Below, one piece after another: positions 16,021-24,118 of a stretch of 64,000 nucleotides of DNA. Source of the stretch: Trichococcus alkaliphilus (GTDB lineage: Bacteria; Bacillota; Bacilli; Lactobacillales; Aerococcaceae); the NCBI RefSeq assembly GCF_003008695.1, contig NZ_PXZT01000014.1:1-64000 (forward strand), in the 5' to 3' direction. The notes beneath the pieces were generated by a model. It had not been told where the DNA came from, did not search any database, and saw nothing but the letters and a program-made list of their open reading frames with translations. The position numbers and the translations under genes are program-made. Position 1 is the first letter of the stretch. Each line of letters opens with the position of its first letter.

Positions 16021-18042
16021 ATGGCTTTTGTCGAACTAAAAAATCTGAATAAATTTTACCCGATCAGCGGATCGGAAGACTTTCAGGCACTGAAGGACGT
16101 CAACCTGTCCCTGGACAAGGGCGAATTGGTCTCGATCGTCGGGGAGTCCGGCAGCGGGAAGTCGACCTTGATGAACCTATTGGGCGGTCTGGACAGCCAA
16201 TTCTCAGGCGAAATAACCATTGACGGCCAAAAAATGAGCACGTTCAAGGAAAAAGATTTCGTGAATTATCACAAAGAGAAGATCGGCTTCGTCTTCCAGA
16301 GCTTCAACCTTGTTTCCCACCTGAGCGTGCTGGATAACGTCACATTGGCGATGACGCTTTCGAACGTCGACAAAAAAACGCGGGTCGCAAGGGCGAGAGA
16401 AGTCCTGAAGCAACTCGGCCTTGATGACCAATACAAAAAGAAACCCAGCCAGTTATCCGGCGGGCAAAAGCAGCGTGTGGCCATCGCCCGCGCGTTGGTC
16501 AACGACCCGGATATCATCATTGCCGATGAACCTACCGGAGCCTTGGACTCGCAGACGACTGACCAGGTTTTGGACATCATCCAGGACATCGCCAAAACCG
16601 GCAAACTTGTCATCATGGTCACCCACTCGGAGAAAGTAGCGGCCCGCTCCACGCGCGTCGTCACGATCGATGACGGAAAAATCATCGGCGATATCCGTCA
16701 AGGCGAAATCGCCTTGCACGACAATGCGTTTGAACTGCAGCAGAAAAGTAAGAGCAAAAATCTCACTTTTTTTGCGGCAATCCGCTTAGCCCTTCTTAAT
16801 ATGAAGGAAAAGTTGGCGCGGAACATCCTGATTGCTCTCGGCGGCAGTATCGGCATCATGAGCATCATCGTGATGCTGTCCCTTGGCGAAGGCGTCAATG
16901 ATTACCTGACCGAAACGATGAACGCCAATGTCAATCCGCTCGTCAGTGAAGTGCGGATGCCACTCGTCATCGAAACCAATGCCAGCGAAAATACCGATTC
17001 ATCGACGATGATCATGACTCCCACCGGCGCAGAGATCCCTGCAGGTTCCGCGCCCTCGGGTCCACCAGCAGGAGTGACACAATCCGATCCGTTCGGAGAA
17101 GAGAATCTGGAGGAATTGCGGAACATCCCGCATGTTGCCGAAGTCAATCAAGCCTACACTTCGCTTACGATCGGCAGCGACAATGTCATCTTTGAGGAGA
17201 ATAAATATTCCTTCATGACTTTCGGTACGACCTCTGGCATGACCGATTCCAACATCCTGTACGGAGCGTTCCCTGAAGAAGGCGAAATCCTGATCACAGA
17301 AGGCATCGCCAACCAGATGGGCGCTACTGCGGAAGAAGCAATCGGAAAAGAAGTGACCCTCGACGTAACCATAGACGGTGATTCCTTGGAGAAAAATTAC
17401 ATCATCAGCGGCATTTACACAGCCGGCCAAGCCATCGGCGCATTCGAGTCTGTATACATGTCGGCTGATTCCTTTGAAACATTGACCGCAGAGAACAATA
17501 TGGAAGTGGAGCCCAATGTTGTCTACTTGGTATCCGACGATCCTGATAATACCCAAGCCATCAAAGACGAAGTAGCCGCTCTAGGTTACCGCGGTTCATC
17601 AGCGGATGCCCTGGCTTCCACGTTCACCCAGATGCTGGATATTTTCACTTACATCCTTTCTGGGGTTGCCGGCATCTCCTTGTTCGTGTCCGCCATCATG
17701 ATTTTGACGGTGCTCTACATCAGCGTTGTGGAACGCACGCAAGAAATCGGCGTCATCAAAGCAATCGGTGGCCGGAAGAAAGATATCCGCCGCATCTTCG
17801 TTTCCGAGTCCTTCCTGATCGGCCTGTTCAGCGGAATTCTGGGCGTAGGCATCGCCTACCTCATCACCGTTGTTGGAAACATTGTTGTGGAGAATCTGTT
17901 TGACACGGCCATCCTGAATATGACACCGGCCTTTGCAGTATTCGGCATCGTCACCAGCGTGATCATCAGCATGGTCGCCGGCTTGATGCCTGCCCAAAAA
18001 GCAGCCCGCCTAGATCCAGTAGAAGCCCTAAGACACGATTAA
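16021..18042 (+). CDS. MacB-like ABC transporter, fused ATPase and FtsX-type permease
   Basis: A 673-residue fusion. Residues about 3-230 are a LolD/MacB-type ATPase: Walker A GESGSGKST, signature LSGGQKQRVAIARAL, Walker B IIADEPTGALD. A transmembrane helix (about 270-295) leads into a roughly 220-residue extracellular domain with a Pro/Gly/Ser-rich linker near 345-360. Three C-terminal helices with the FtsX signature (ERTQEIGVIKAIGGRKKDI) end in the ALRHD tail. Such type VII ABC proteins drive mechanotransmission or export of peptides and antibiotics. ATG 16021 is chosen; the frame continues upstream to 15946 but lies inside the promoter and operator. Confidence 0.9.
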   Translation: MAFVELKNLNKFYPISGSEDFQALKDVNLSLDKGELVSIVGESGSGKSTLMNLLGGLDSQFSGEITIDGQKMSTFKEKDFVNYHKEKIGFVFQSFNLVSHLSVLDNVTLAMTLSNVDKKTRVARAREVLKQLGLDDQYKKKPSQLSGGQKQRVAIARALVNDPDIIIADEPTGALDSQTTDQVLDIIQDIAKTGKLVIMVTHSEKVAARSTRVVTIDDGKIIGDIRQGEIALHDNAFELQQKSKSKNLTFFAAIRLALLNMKEKLARNILIALGGSIGIMSIIVMLSLGEGVNDYLTETMNANVNPLVSEVRMPLVIETNASENTDSSTMIMTPTGAEIPAGSAPSGPPAGVTQSDPFGEENLEELRNIPHVAEVNQAYTSLTIGSDNVIFEENKYSFMTFGTTSGMTDSNILYGAFPEEGEILITEGIANQMGATAEEAIGKEVTLDVTIDGDSLEKNYIISGIYTAGQAIGAFESVYMSADSFETLTAENNMEVEPNVVYLVSDDPDNTQAIKDEVAALGYRGSSADALASTFTQMLDIFTYILSGVAGISLFVSAIMILTVLYISVVERTQEIGVIKAIGGRKKDIRRIFVSESFLIGLFSGILGVGIAYLITVVGNIVVENLFDTAILNMTPAFAVFGIVTSVIISMVAGLMPAQKAARLDPVEALRHD

Positions 18043-18074
18043 AATAAAGATTCAGAGTTCAACTACGAGCAACC

Positions 18075-18110
18075 AAAAGAAGCAACCGGATTTTTTCGGC
18101 TGCTTCTTTT
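18075..18110. terminator. Bidirectional terminator
   Basis: AAAAGAAGCAACCG (18075-18088) pairs, with one mismatch, with CGGCTGCTTCTTTT (18097-18110). It separates the converging ABC transporter gene and the unrecognised 467-residue gene. Confidence 0.85.
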
Positions 18111-18113
18111 TAT

Positions 18114-19517
18114 TTATTCCGCAAGTCGGATCTGTGCATAGAAGGCGTTCATCTGTTCGGCCAATTCATCCTCCTGCATTTCATGGAAGATGCTCATGAC
18201 ATTGTACAGGTATCGCAACAACCAATCAAACGCGTCCTTCTTCATGGTAACGCCTTCCTTCGTTTCTTGCTCGATTTCTTTATGCAACGCATCTACCCAA
18301 TGATCCCCGAGGACAATACGCACCCGTTGGAACTGCTCCCGGAAAAGCTGTTCGGTGGAAACTTCGCCTTCCCCCGCCATCCACTTGTTCCGGTTTGCAC
18401 TGCGGTAATAACGAGGGATGAATTGCTTGAAATAAGGATCGGATTGCTGCAGCAAGAAAAAGGCCGCTTCATATTTCCGGTCGGTTATGTACCTGTCCAA
18501 CAAATAGGAAACCAAAATATCCCGAAAATCGATCGAAAGTTTACGGACTACCAAATCCTTGTAAGTGTCGTTGACGGGCACTATATCCAACTTGGCGTAT
18601 AAAGGCTGCCTGCTTGCCCCCACCACCAATTCTTCGCGTTCCAACAGCTTGTGCGCCTCTTCCTTCGCCTTGTCATGCATTCCACGGGAGCGAAAAACGA
18701 CGAAACGGACCCATTTCAGCAGTGCGCCTTCTTCGGCTGTCAGCTGAATATCCGGATTACCATCCAAAACCGCCGCAAAATTTTCCAATTTCCGGACCGT
18801 ATCTGCATAATCATGATGCTCCCACTGAATATAGCTCATCTCATCCTTTTCGTAACGAAAGCTGATGAAAATCATCTGCAGCCACAGTTTTTTTATGTCA
18901 GAATAACTGACGCGGAAGTGTAACTGTTGCCGTAACACTTCTTCCATCTGTGCTTTTATTCTGTCAGGTTTCCAACCTGACCCAATTGCCTCAGCTTCAA
19001 ACAACTGAATGAGTTCAATCGATTTCCTGACATTATATTTTTTCTCTGTCATTAATTTGTTTACAATAGGCCTGAGAATGAGGTGCGACAACTTCGCTTG
19101 ATTCCTGAAATAAGGGAAAATAAAGTAATCTTCATTCACTCTTTTCCGCAAGATACCCGCATGCAAGGGCTGGTGACCGAGGGGACCGATTATCGGCGAA
19201 AAGTCCTTCAACTCATATTCCCCTTCCATGAATTCCAGATTTGCATGATTGAAAGGATATCCCGCAGGAAAGTTTTGTTTGTAATAGAAGAGGTACCATT
19301 CGTGCGCTTCTTGTTCGTTCAGCAAGAGCCGATCCACAGCGATGTCCTCATCAGCAAACCGCTTCGCGAAACGTTGCGCCTCGTGGGATAATCGATAATA
19401 TTGTTGCGTATGCAGGAAATCATGCAACGTGTGCTCTGTCACCGCGACTTTGTCAGCCAGTACATAGTCATGAATCGCGTAATAATACTCAAAAAACAGG
19501 TCGTAATCGCCTTTCAT
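18114..19517 (-). CDS. Unrecognised 467-residue cytoplasmic protein
   Basis: A long, charged and probably mostly helical protein without signal peptide or membrane segments. It is rich in Tyr, Phe and His (for example YDLFFEYYYAIHDYVLAD at the start). The body looks like a helical repeat or sensor-type domain, but I cannot name a family or function. ATG 19517 follows a GGAGGT site at seven bases; a GTG four codons upstream overlaps that site. It ends in a shared terminator with the convergent ABC transporter gene. Codon use is like the backbone, so it is probably not recently acquired. Confidence 0.75.
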   Translation of the reverse strand: MKGDYDLFFEYYYAIHDYVLADKVAVTEHTLHDFLHTQQYYRLSHEAQRFAKRFADEDIAVDRLLLNEQEAHEWYLFYYKQNFPAGYPFNHANLEFMEGEYELKDFSPIIGPLGHQPLHAGILRKRVNEDYFIFPYFRNQAKLSHLILRPIVNKLMTEKKYNVRKSIELIQLFEAEAIGSGWKPDRIKAQMEEVLRQQLHFRVSYSDIKKLWLQMIFISFRYEKDEMSYIQWEHHDYADTVRKLENFAAVLDGNPDIQLTAEEGALLKWVRFVVFRSRGMHDKAKEEAHKLLEREELVVGASRQPLYAKLDIVPVNDTYKDLVVRKLSIDFRDILVSYLLDRYITDRKYEAAFFLLQQSDPYFKQFIPRYYRSANRNKWMAGEGEVSTEQLFREQFQRVRIVLGDHWVDALHKEIEQETKEGVTMKKDAFDWLLRYLYNVMSIFHEMQEDELAEQMNAFYAQIRLAE

Positions 19518-20531
19518 CTCTTGCACCTCCGGACCGTAATCCCTTACAATTCTAAGTCCATTTTACCATATTGCTCACAAAACAAAGCAAGAAAGCCTAC
19601 GCGCCTGATAAAATCGGCTGCCAAATACTGAAAATTGTACAATTAACTGAAAACTGAAACAAACATCCTACATAGAATTTATAAAAATTTATACAAATTC
19701 CGTTCAGTTGATATAAAAATGTTCAGTTATTTAATGACGTTTTCACGAGATGGTGCTATACTATACATGAAATACCGTTTATCGCATTAGGGTACAAATA
19801 TACTACAGCGCCTGAGGAATCCCAACCCATAAGCATTTCCAAAAAAGTATCCCTTCCCGGTCTCTCCCGCCCCTCACTTTTTAATGAGCAGAAATCCCAG
19901 CATTCAAAAAACAAATATTTTTACATCAGCTATATTGCCGAATTAGGCACTAACCTTTCACTGGAAACGCCTTTAAATAAACTCCCGATCGTAACCAACT
20001 GTTATAATATTGATTTTTGTTCGATTTTTAATAAACAAAAATAGCGTTTCTGCCTATTATGTTCCGACGGTTTTTCGGTTATCCCGAAAACGAAAATCCA
20101 TGTTGAAGCGGCCATTAAATTGCCCGCCAAAAATGGATAGTGATCACTTCATCCTGAAACTTTTATTGCAATCGGCCGCGATTGGGAGAAGCGGAGCCGA
20201 TCCCTCAAGCCGTACGCTTTAATGGAAAAATATTTGCCCCCTCTGTCGCATCAATAAATTGCTTTCGTTAACGGCAACATACTTTCCGCAATAAGTTTAT
20301 TATTTCTAACTTCTCTCTTGTACATGTCAGATTTAATTACAGACATATTACAAATAAGCCTTTTTGTGACAAGGATTAAATTTTGATATTTTTATAAAAT
20401 GTACTAGACAAACAAAAAAAATAGTATATTATTATTGTTATTGGCTCGTTCGGATGATATGGAATTTGAGTCAATTAATTTTCAAATTGTCGAACCGTTG
20501 CTATCAGATAGATTACGTTAGGAGGATAAAT
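19518..20531. other. 1-kb intergenic region with repeated AACTGAA/TTCAGTT motifs
   Basis: I see no credible gene here; the 70-codon frame at 20010-20222 has no ribosome site. AACTGA occurs at 19645-19650 and 19652-19657, and its complement TTCAGTT at 19703-19709 and 19722-19728, two inverted pairs within 85 bp. A TATACT box lies near 19758. The right end is AT-rich and contains the AraC gene promoter region (TATATTATTATT near 20425). The motifs may be binding sites for one of the flanking regulators. Confidence 0.45.
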
Positions 20532-21344
20532 ATGTATACCATGTCCAACATAAAAAACCTCTCCTTGAAGATTGTACTCGCTGAAAAGAATACAATCACA
20601 GCCGCCCAACCTACAAACTACCAAAAATTCCCTTATGTTAAACTTTTCTACGTTACATCTGGGGATGTTTCTTTAATAATGAAAGAAACGACGGAAAAGC
20701 TTTCAAAAGATCAATTGATCTTATTGAATCCAAATGTAGAGTACTATTGGGACCTGACAGGAGATAAAGCAGCAGAGATCATCGAAGTCGGTATCCACGG
20801 TCTAGAGTTCTCAAAAATCGGGGACGCAGAAAGCGATTTCTCTTATTACCGCCACAACGACGGTGAAAAAGAAACCGCAACCTTCCTGAATCTTTTGCTG
20901 GATGAAATGAGCACACGCAACCAAGGCTACGAAGAGGTCAGCAAACGCTTCGTCGAGATCATCCTGATCCACTTGTTGCGTCTGGAAGAATTCTCGATCC
21001 GCAACTCGCTGAACAAAAAGAACCACAAAGAAATCCAAACGGTCAAGAATTACATGAAAGTGAACTACCACAAGAACATCACGTTGGATGACTTGGTGGA
21101 TCTGGTCCACATCAACAAATTCTACTTGATTCGTATCTTCAAGCAGGAAGTCGGCATGTCGCCGATCGACTACTTGATCCATATCCGTATCGATGAAGCG
21201 CAAAAAATGTTGCGCAACACCAATATCGCAATCGCCGATATTGCACACTTGGTCGGCTTCCAGTCACCGTCACATTTCTCGAAAACATTCCGGGAATTGT
21301 CGAACTGCACGCCTTCGCAATACCGTCGTCAAGGAAACCAATAA
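20532..21344 (+). CDS. AraC-family transcriptional regulator
   Basis: A 270-residue regulator: an N-terminal cupin-like sensing domain (about 20-110) and a C-terminal double helix-turn-helix (about 168-268). The conserved AraC elements ITLDDLVDLVHINKFYLIRIF and GFQSPSHFSKTFRE are clear. ATG 20532 has a perfect AGGAGG site; the open frame upstream is not coding. Members sense small molecules, often sugars or arabinosides. No co-oriented target gene is adjacent, so its regulon is not evident. Confidence 0.9.
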   Translation: MYTMSNIKNLSLKIVLAEKNTITAAQPTNYQKFPYVKLFYVTSGDVSLIMKETTEKLSKDQLILLNPNVEYYWDLTGDKAAEIIEVGIHGLEFSKIGDAESDFSYYRHNDGEKETATFLNLLLDEMSTRNQGYEEVSKRFVEIILIHLLRLEEFSIRNSLNKKNHKEIQTVKNYMKVNYHKNITLDDLVDLVHINKFYLIRIFKQEVGMSPIDYLIHIRIDEAQKMLRNTNIAIADIAHLVGFQSPSHFSKTFRELSNCTPSQYRRQGNQ

Positions 21345-21347
21345 CAC

Positions 21348-21386
21348 AAAAAGAAGAAGCCGCTGCTTATGCGGCTTCTTCTTTTT
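21348..21386. terminator. Bidirectional terminator between converging genes
   Basis: A 16-bp perfect stem (AAAAAGAAGAAGCCGC 21348-21363 with its complement at 21371-21386) serves the AraC gene and the convergent kinase gene, whose stop codon lies in the loop (21367-21369). Confidence 0.9.
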
Positions 21387-21906
21387 GTATATCCACTTGT
21401 TCACCCAATGCCCGCAAATAGTCTGCCGCCTCGCGCGGTCTGCGGAAATGCTGGATTTCGATGCCGTCCGGCGCCTTATCCAATAAGGCGACCAAGCCCG
21501 GGCGGTTATTTTTGTTGAAATTCCAGATGAATTTCATGAATTCCCAATCGAAGCGCTCCGGACAGCCTTCCCCCATATCGGGACGGGTGCGCTTGCGGTT
21601 CAAAACGACCCGTTTCAACGCGCGATAAAGGCACAACCTTCTTGGGTAGTCGAAAAAGATAATCGTATCGGCGCGCTCCAACCTGATCGGCAGACTCCGT
21701 TGATAATTGCCGTCGATTATCCAGCTGTCCGCTTGCACAAGTTCTTTTTGGATCCGGTCCTGTTCCGCATCAGCGCGCAATTCCCAATCGGGCAGCCAAT
21801 ATAGTTTATCGAGATGATGCAAGGGATTGCCCGTCAATTGCCGCAGCTTGCGAGAAAAGGTGGATTTCCCCGATCCGCTGCATCCGATGACGACGATTCG
21901 CTTCAT
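21367..21906 (-). CDS. P-loop NMP-kinase-like protein (topology modulation/FlaR family)
   Basis: A 179-residue protein with Walker A GCSGSGKST at residues 8-16. It has the adenylate-kinase-like pattern HHLDKLYWLPDW and WIIDGNYQRSLPIRLERAD typical of proteins annotated as DNA topology modulation protein FlaR. The true substrate of this family is not established. ATG 21906 starts directly at the MKRIVVIG strand. The upstream frame to 21969 lacks a good ribosome site. The last codons are built into the terminator hairpin (QKEEAA end). Confidence 0.8.
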   Translation of the reverse strand: MKRIVVIGCSGSGKSTFSRKLRQLTGNPLHHLDKLYWLPDWELRADAEQDRIQKELVQADSWIIDGNYQRSLPIRLERADTIIFFDYPRRLCLYRALKRVVLNRKRTRPDMGEGCPERFDWEFMKFIWNFNKNNRPGLVALLDKAPDGIEIQHFRRPREAADYLRALGEQVDIQKEEAA

Positions 21907-22080
21907 TGCCTTCCCACTCCCGCTGTCCTTCATCTTCGCCAAACCGATCCCTCCATTCGAACGAGACATTTTCTTCTATCAACCAGTTTACCACAGCAGA
22001 AATGCAGTGAACAGTAACTGATGCGCCTCCGCAACTAATGGTATACTGGAATTAAAAAAAAACGGAAGGAAAGATGCAAG

Positions 22081-22659
22081 ATGATGCGCAAAGCCCGAAA
22101 AGAGGACTGTCCGGAACTCTACGACCTGATTCACGAAATTTTCGTTGATATGGAATTGCCGCTGCTCGATCTGCTAGAACCGGATGTCCTGAAAGCCGCG
22201 ATGGTCCGAGCCATGCAAGAGGACGTTTACCGATTCAGCTTCCGGAATGGTCTCGTCTACGAAGAAGCAGGAGAAATCCTCGGTTGCTGCTTCGGCTATC
22301 AGGGAGCTTCTGAACCCATCATCGATGCCGCACTCCGGACCGCGTTTAAGGAAATGAAAATCACGGCACCCTGCCTTTTCCCCGACAGCGAAACGTTTGC
22401 CGGCGAATGGTATTTGGATTCCATCGTGACGAAAGCGGCAGCGCGTGGAAAAGGTGTCGCCTTCCAATTGCTGCAGGCACTGCCGACACTCGCCTCAGCC
22501 GCGGGTGAAACCGTCATCGGCCTGAATTGCGAAAAGGACAATCAGCAGGCAAAAAAACTCTATGAAAAGGTCGGCTTCAAGACCGTTTCCGAGCGGATTT
22601 TGAGTGGGCATGTCTATAATCATATGCAATGGGCCTTCTACGGAACAAACATCAAATAA
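22081..22659 (+). CDS. GNAT-family N-acetyltransferase
   Basis: A 192-residue protein with the GNAT fold. The acetyl-CoA loop is RGKGVAFQLL (about 122-131) after a VTKAAA strand, with the C-terminal NQQAKKLYEKVGFKTVS motif typical of family members. The substrate is unknown. A GGAAGGAAAG ribosome site precedes the ATG. It is the last backbone-like gene before the AT-rich island. Confidence 0.87.
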   Translation: MMRKARKEDCPELYDLIHEIFVDMELPLLDLLEPDVLKAAMVRAMQEDVYRFSFRNGLVYEEAGEILGCCFGYQGASEPIIDAALRTAFKEMKITAPCLFPDSETFAGEWYLDSIVTKAAARGKGVAFQLLQALPTLASAAGETVIGLNCEKDNQQAKKLYEKVGFKTVSERILSGHVYNHMQWAFYGTNIK

Positions 22660-22706
22660 AAAATCAGCTACCATCTGTAAAGCAGTCACGCTATTTATTT
22701 AAAAAT

Positions 22707-22780
22707 AATGAAAAAAATATTATAAATAAAGCACAGCATAGCGTCACTAATAACCCTAACTTTTTTAGTCTGTTCTCCAT
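22707..22780. repeat. 74-bp direct repeat, copy 1
   Basis: This copy matches 23800-23873 over 74 bp with three mismatches. It sits immediately beyond the stop codon of the 79-residue membrane gene. A shorter piece (TAGCGTTACTAATAACCCTA) recurs at 34049. Each copy directly follows the 3' end of a small minus-strand ORF, so it may be a shared 3' module or recombination substrate. Confidence 0.85.
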
Positions 22781-22781
22781 T

Positions 22782-23021
22782 CTAATCTTTTTCTCCATCT
22801 ACATTGTATTGAGATTTTGCTTTTGATTTAAGTTTATTCCGTTCACGTCTAACTCTTAACAACTCAAGCAACGTTAAAAATGATGCTGTATAGAATCCAG
22901 AACCAATGAAATCTCTATTAATAAAATATTCTATAGCAATTCCTACTAGACTTGCCATAGTTAGACTTATTAGGACATTAAGATACGGATGTTTCTGATA
23001 AAATTTCTTATAAAAATTCAT
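22782..23021 (-). CDS. Small membrane protein (79 aa), possible immunity protein
   Basis: A 79-residue protein with two hydrophobic segments (about 14-33 and 40-55) and a basic C-terminal tail (RVRRERNKLKSKAKS). It lies 26 bp after the secreted bacteriocin-like gene on the same strand and is followed at once by the 74-bp repeat. Size, charge and position suit a dedicated immunity protein, but I recognise no family and the ribosome site (GAGGT) is only fair. Confidence 0.5.
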   Translation of the reverse strand: MNFYKKFYQKHPYLNVLISLTMASLVGIAIEYFINRDFIGSGFYTASFLTLLELLRVRRERNKLKSKAKSQYNVDGEKD

Positions 23022-23047
23022 GATGTTTAAACCTCAAATCTGTCTAT

Positions 23048-23638
23048 TTATAAAGTTTTATATCTTGTTGCTACAGCTCTTCCAGCACCATCGTATCCAG
23101 TGCTCTTATAAAAGCCTACCCATCCATTTCCATTTTTATCCCAGTTATTAGCAACGGCTACTCCTGGAGCACCTCCTAGTTTTGTCCAACTACTAGCCGT
23201 CAACAAGCCACCCACTGCAGCAGCAGGCAGACCTACAGTGGCCGCTACAACCCCTATTCCCGAGTACAGAGCTGTATTAACTGCTCCAGCTAGTACGCCT
23301 GTTGAAACGGCAATACCTGTGTACTCCCATGCCCCCCAACTATAAACAGCTGTGCTTGCGAGGCTAATTGAGTTTGATTTTGAATTATGTCCATTATCTT
23401 CATAAACAGTTACAATGGCTCCTTCATCTGTATATTCTATAACTACATTTTCTGAGAGCGTGTCAATTAATGGTTGTTTAATATTGTATGCTGGATTTGT
23501 TTCATTCTCAATAACCCACAAAGGGGTTTGATCTTCATTATTTGATTCTGAGGCACTAGCTGTCGTTCCTGGAATAACTGTCCCCAAAACTAGTGCTGTT
23601 AATAATGAAAATTTAAAAACTTTTAGACTCTTTTTCAT
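23048..23638 (-). CDS. Secreted glycine-rich bacteriocin-like protein (196 aa)
   Basis: The protein begins with a clear Sec signal peptide (MKKSLKVFKFSLLTALVLG, predicted cut after TTASA, about residue 30). An acidic pro-like segment follows (about 31-80). The C-terminal half is hydrophobic, Gly/Ala/Val-rich and contains two helix-like stretches (GIAVSTGVLAGAVNTALYSG and GVVAATVGLPAAAVGGLL), ending with KNGNGWVGFYKSTGY-type sequence. This layout resembles secreted pore-forming or SDP-like bacteriocin precursors, but I recognise no named family. The YknWXYZ/EFGH-like transporter and small membrane genes upstream fit an export-and-immunity locus. ATG 23638 is preferred to 23659 because of a GGAG site. 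Confidence 0.6.
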   Translation of the reverse strand: MKKSLKVFKFSLLTALVLGTVIPGTTASASESNNEDQTPLWVIENETNPAYNIKQPLIDTLSENVVIEYTDEGAIVTVYEDNGHNSKSNSISLASTAVYSWGAWEYTGIAVSTGVLAGAVNTALYSGIGVVAATVGLPAAAVGGLLTASSWTKLGGAPGVAVANNWDKNGNGWVGFYKSTGYDGAGRAVATRYKTL

Positions 23639-23799
23639 CTTAATTCTCCATTCTATCATTTTTTCAATACCATTAGAAGATTGACCGTATCCACATTAAA
23701 CCTCATTTTCTTCATTCAAAGCGTTCTTCTCATTTATAAGTTTCATATTAGTCATACCTTCTTTGTGTGATATCTATACAGAATTTTATTAACTGTCGA

Positions 23800-23873
23800 A
23801 ATGAAAAAAATATTATAAATAAAGCACAGCATAGCGTCACTGATAACCTTAACTTTTTTCGTCTGTTCTCCAT
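23800..23873. repeat. 74-bp direct repeat, copy 2
   Basis: Same sequence as 22707-22780 with three substitutions, immediately downstream of the 63-residue membrane gene (stop at 23878). The two copies bracket the bacteriocin-like gene and its partner, a 1093-bp offset. Confidence 0.85.
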
Positions 23874-23877
23874 GTGT

Positions 23878-24069
23878 CTACCCTCTTTTTTTGACTGTCC
23901 TAATAAACATGTACCAGTTAAGTGCTATTCCCAACATTAATAGTATTCCTCCAAAAATGTAAGTATTCTTACTTACGTTCTCAAGGTAACCTAATAAGAA
24001 AATAAAAACTAAAGAAATGAGCACTATTCCAAACATCAAATTAACAAATATATAAAGTGATTTTTTCAT
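23878..24069 (-). CDS. Small membrane protein (63 aa), possible immunity protein
   Basis: A 63-residue protein with two transmembrane helices (about 6-28 and 36-55) and a basic end (RTVKKRG). A GGAGGT site precedes ATG 24069. It lies 50 bp after the FtsX-type permease and is probably part of that operon. Bacteriocin immunity proteins are often of this kind; no specific family is recognised. Confidence 0.55.
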   Translation of the reverse strand: MKKSLYIFVNLMFGIVLISLVFIFLLGYLENVSKNTYIFGGILLMLGIALNWYMFIRTVKKRG

Positions 24070-24118
24070 ACGTCATACCTCCAAATATTCAGTGTCACCT
24101 AAAATGGCACCTCTTGGA

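Noticed and set aside
20010-20222. 70-codon plus-strand ORF in the 1-kb desert
   Set aside because: No ribosome site, no hydrophobic or domain pattern, isolated.
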